A stretch of DNA of 22,620 nt from CABHOJ01 sp965649545. GTDB lineage: Bacteria; Pseudomonadota; Gammaproteobacteria; Burkholderiales; Methylophilaceae. This document shows, in pieces, positions 21,978 through 22,620 of this stretch. How positions within the stretch are numbered: position 1 is the stretch's first letter; the number at the start of each line of letters is the position of its first letter. A program made the position numbers and the translations under genes. The stretch spans positions 1 through 22,620 of the forward strand of contig CBFGLF010000013.1 of NCBI GenBank assembly GCA_965649545.1, read 5' to 3'. Below the pieces are notes generated by a model that was not told the DNA's origin, searched no databases, and was given only the letters and a program-made list of their open reading frames with translations.

Positions 21978-22051
21978 ACAGGCGTGCCATCCTGCACGCA
22001 TGAAAACACCATTCATCCATAGCAAGGGCACCTACCCGGAGCCCATCCAAC

Positions 22052-22058
22052 AGGAGGT
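22052..22058 (+). promoter_or_regulatory. Strong ribosome binding site of the PAP2 gene
   Basis: AGGAGGT lies 6 bases before the ATG at 22065, the strongest Shine-Dalgarno site in the window. It fixes the start of the gene. Confidence 0.8.
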
Positions 22059-22064
22059 CTCGCT

Positions 22065-22598
22065 ATGCCTCACAAGATGAGTCTTTACCTGCACCGCATG
22101 AGCGAATGGGACAGCTCGCTCTGTATCCGCGTCAATCGCACTAGTCACTACTTGTGGGTCCGCCTCTGGTTCCGCCTCATCAGTCGCCTTGGCGATGGCA
22201 TGTTCTGGTATGCCGTGATGCTGGGGATCGTCCTGACCCAGGGCGATGCCGGCGTCGTTCCCGCCATCCACATGGGCCTGGCGGGCCTGACCGGCACCCT
22301 GGTCTACAAGTGGCTCAAGGGCAAGACCTTGCGCCCGCGCCCTTACGAAGTCCATCAGGATATCTGGCTCACCGGGCGCCCGCTGGACCGCTTCAGTTTC
22401 CCGTCCGGCCACACCTTGCATGCCGTCGCGTTCTGCAGCGTGGGCCTGACCTACTACCCGGAACTCGCATGGTTGCTGCTGCCCTTCACCATCATGGTCG
22501 GCATGTCGCGTGTGATCCTGGGCCTGCACTATCCGAGCGATGTCATCGCTGGCGCAGTGATCGGCGGCGCGATCGCCGCCCTGACGTTCCTGATCTAG
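22065..22598 (+). CDS. PAP2-family membrane phosphatase
   Basis: Membrane acid phosphatase of the PAP2/PgpB superfamily, whose members remove phosphate from undecaprenyl diphosphate, phosphatidylglycerol phosphate or phosphatidate. The specific substrate cannot be read from sequence. The 177 residues contain all three signature motifs: K85-x6-R92-P93 (in KGKTLRPRP), P113-SGH116 (FPSGHTLHA), and SR149-x5-H155-x3-D159 (SRVILGLHYPSD). Hydrophobic stretches near 46-60, 63-83, 117-131, 134-147 and 160-177 suggest four or five membrane helices; the long amphipathic start holds no signal peptide. It follows glmM after 150 bases and a hairpin, so it likely has its own promoter. Downstream genes lie outside the window. 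Confidence 0.9.
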   Translation: MPHKMSLYLHRMSEWDSSLCIRVNRTSHYLWVRLWFRLISRLGDGMFWYAVMLGIVLTQGDAGVVPAIHMGLAGLTGTLVYKWLKGKTLRPRPYEVHQDIWLTGRPLDRFSFPSGHTLHAVAFCSVGLTYYPELAWLLLPFTIMVGMSRVILGLHYPSDVIAGAVIGGAIAALTFLI

Positions 22599-22620
22599 AG
22601 ATTTGCTGATCTGATCAGGC

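Noticed and set aside
22000..22080. 26-codon frame starting MKTPFIHSKG before the PAP2 gene
   Set aside because: It has no ribosome binding site, overlaps the PAP2 start and resembles no known leader peptide. Kept only as a possibility.
1..22620. CRISPR, transposon, phage, tRNA, toxin-antitoxin or biosynthetic cluster
   Set aside because: I found no repeat-spacer pattern, transposase, integrase, cloverleaf, small gene pair or cluster of tailoring enzymes on either strand. The window is an ordinary core-genome region.

Overview
This is a 22.6 kb stretch of a GC-rich Gram-negative chromosome, almost certainly from a betaproteobacterium. Evidence for that is the set of LPS-heptose and outer-membrane assembly genes, the betaproteobacterial-type HrcA and HemH proteins, and the gene orders hrcA/nadK/recN, fur/bamE/dapB and ftsH-folP-glmM. 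I cannot name a genus from the sequence alone. I find 21 protein-coding genes and no tRNA, rRNA, CRISPR array, insertion sequence, phage gene or pseudogene. No intergenic stretch exceeds about 160 bases.

Layout. (1) Positions 1-3963, minus strand: hldD-gmhA-hldE-waaF, a tightly packed operon for making ADP-L-glycero-D-manno-heptose and adding the second inner-core heptose. waaF runs off the left edge. (2) 4000-6142, minus strand: hrcA-hemH, a heat-shock repressor followed by ferrochelatase. (3) 6296-8826, plus strand: nadK-recN, divergent from hrcA. (4) 8856-9281, minus strand: fur, convergent with recN and divergent from bamE. (5) 9367-11080, plus strand: bamE (with a long low-complexity tail) and dapB. 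(6) 11096-15638, plus strand: carAB with its own promoter, a leader with a hairpin, and a strong terminator. (7) 15685-16620, plus strand: greA and a small DUF4149-type membrane protein, which overlaps yhbY (minus strand) tail to tail. (8) 16954-21957, plus strand: rlmE, ftsH, folP and glmM, with a strong terminator between ftsH and folP. (9) 22065-22598, plus strand: a PAP2-family phosphatase preceded by a possible Pho box.

How the genes relate. Most are housekeeping genes around cell-envelope and central metabolism: heptose for LPS (hldD, gmhA, hldE, waaF), outer-membrane protein assembly (bamE), lysine/diaminopimelate for peptidoglycan (dapB), glucosamine-1-phosphate for peptidoglycan and LPS (glmM), and possibly lipid-carrier or phospholipid dephosphorylation (PAP2). 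Others serve carbamoyl phosphate, NADP, folate and heme synthesis, DNA repair (recN), transcription and ribosome quality (greA, rlmE, yhbY), proteolysis (ftsH) and iron and heat-shock control (fur, hrcA).

I did not find a convincing new multi-gene system. The observations most worth following are regulatory or architectural: an inverted repeat with CIRCE-like spacing but different sequence bracketing the -10 of a candidate hrcA promoter, the BamE tail, a candidate Pho box before the PAP2 gene, the carA leader, and the terminator placed directly in front of folP. Six genes appear to start with TTG or GTG, and carA may be a seventh.
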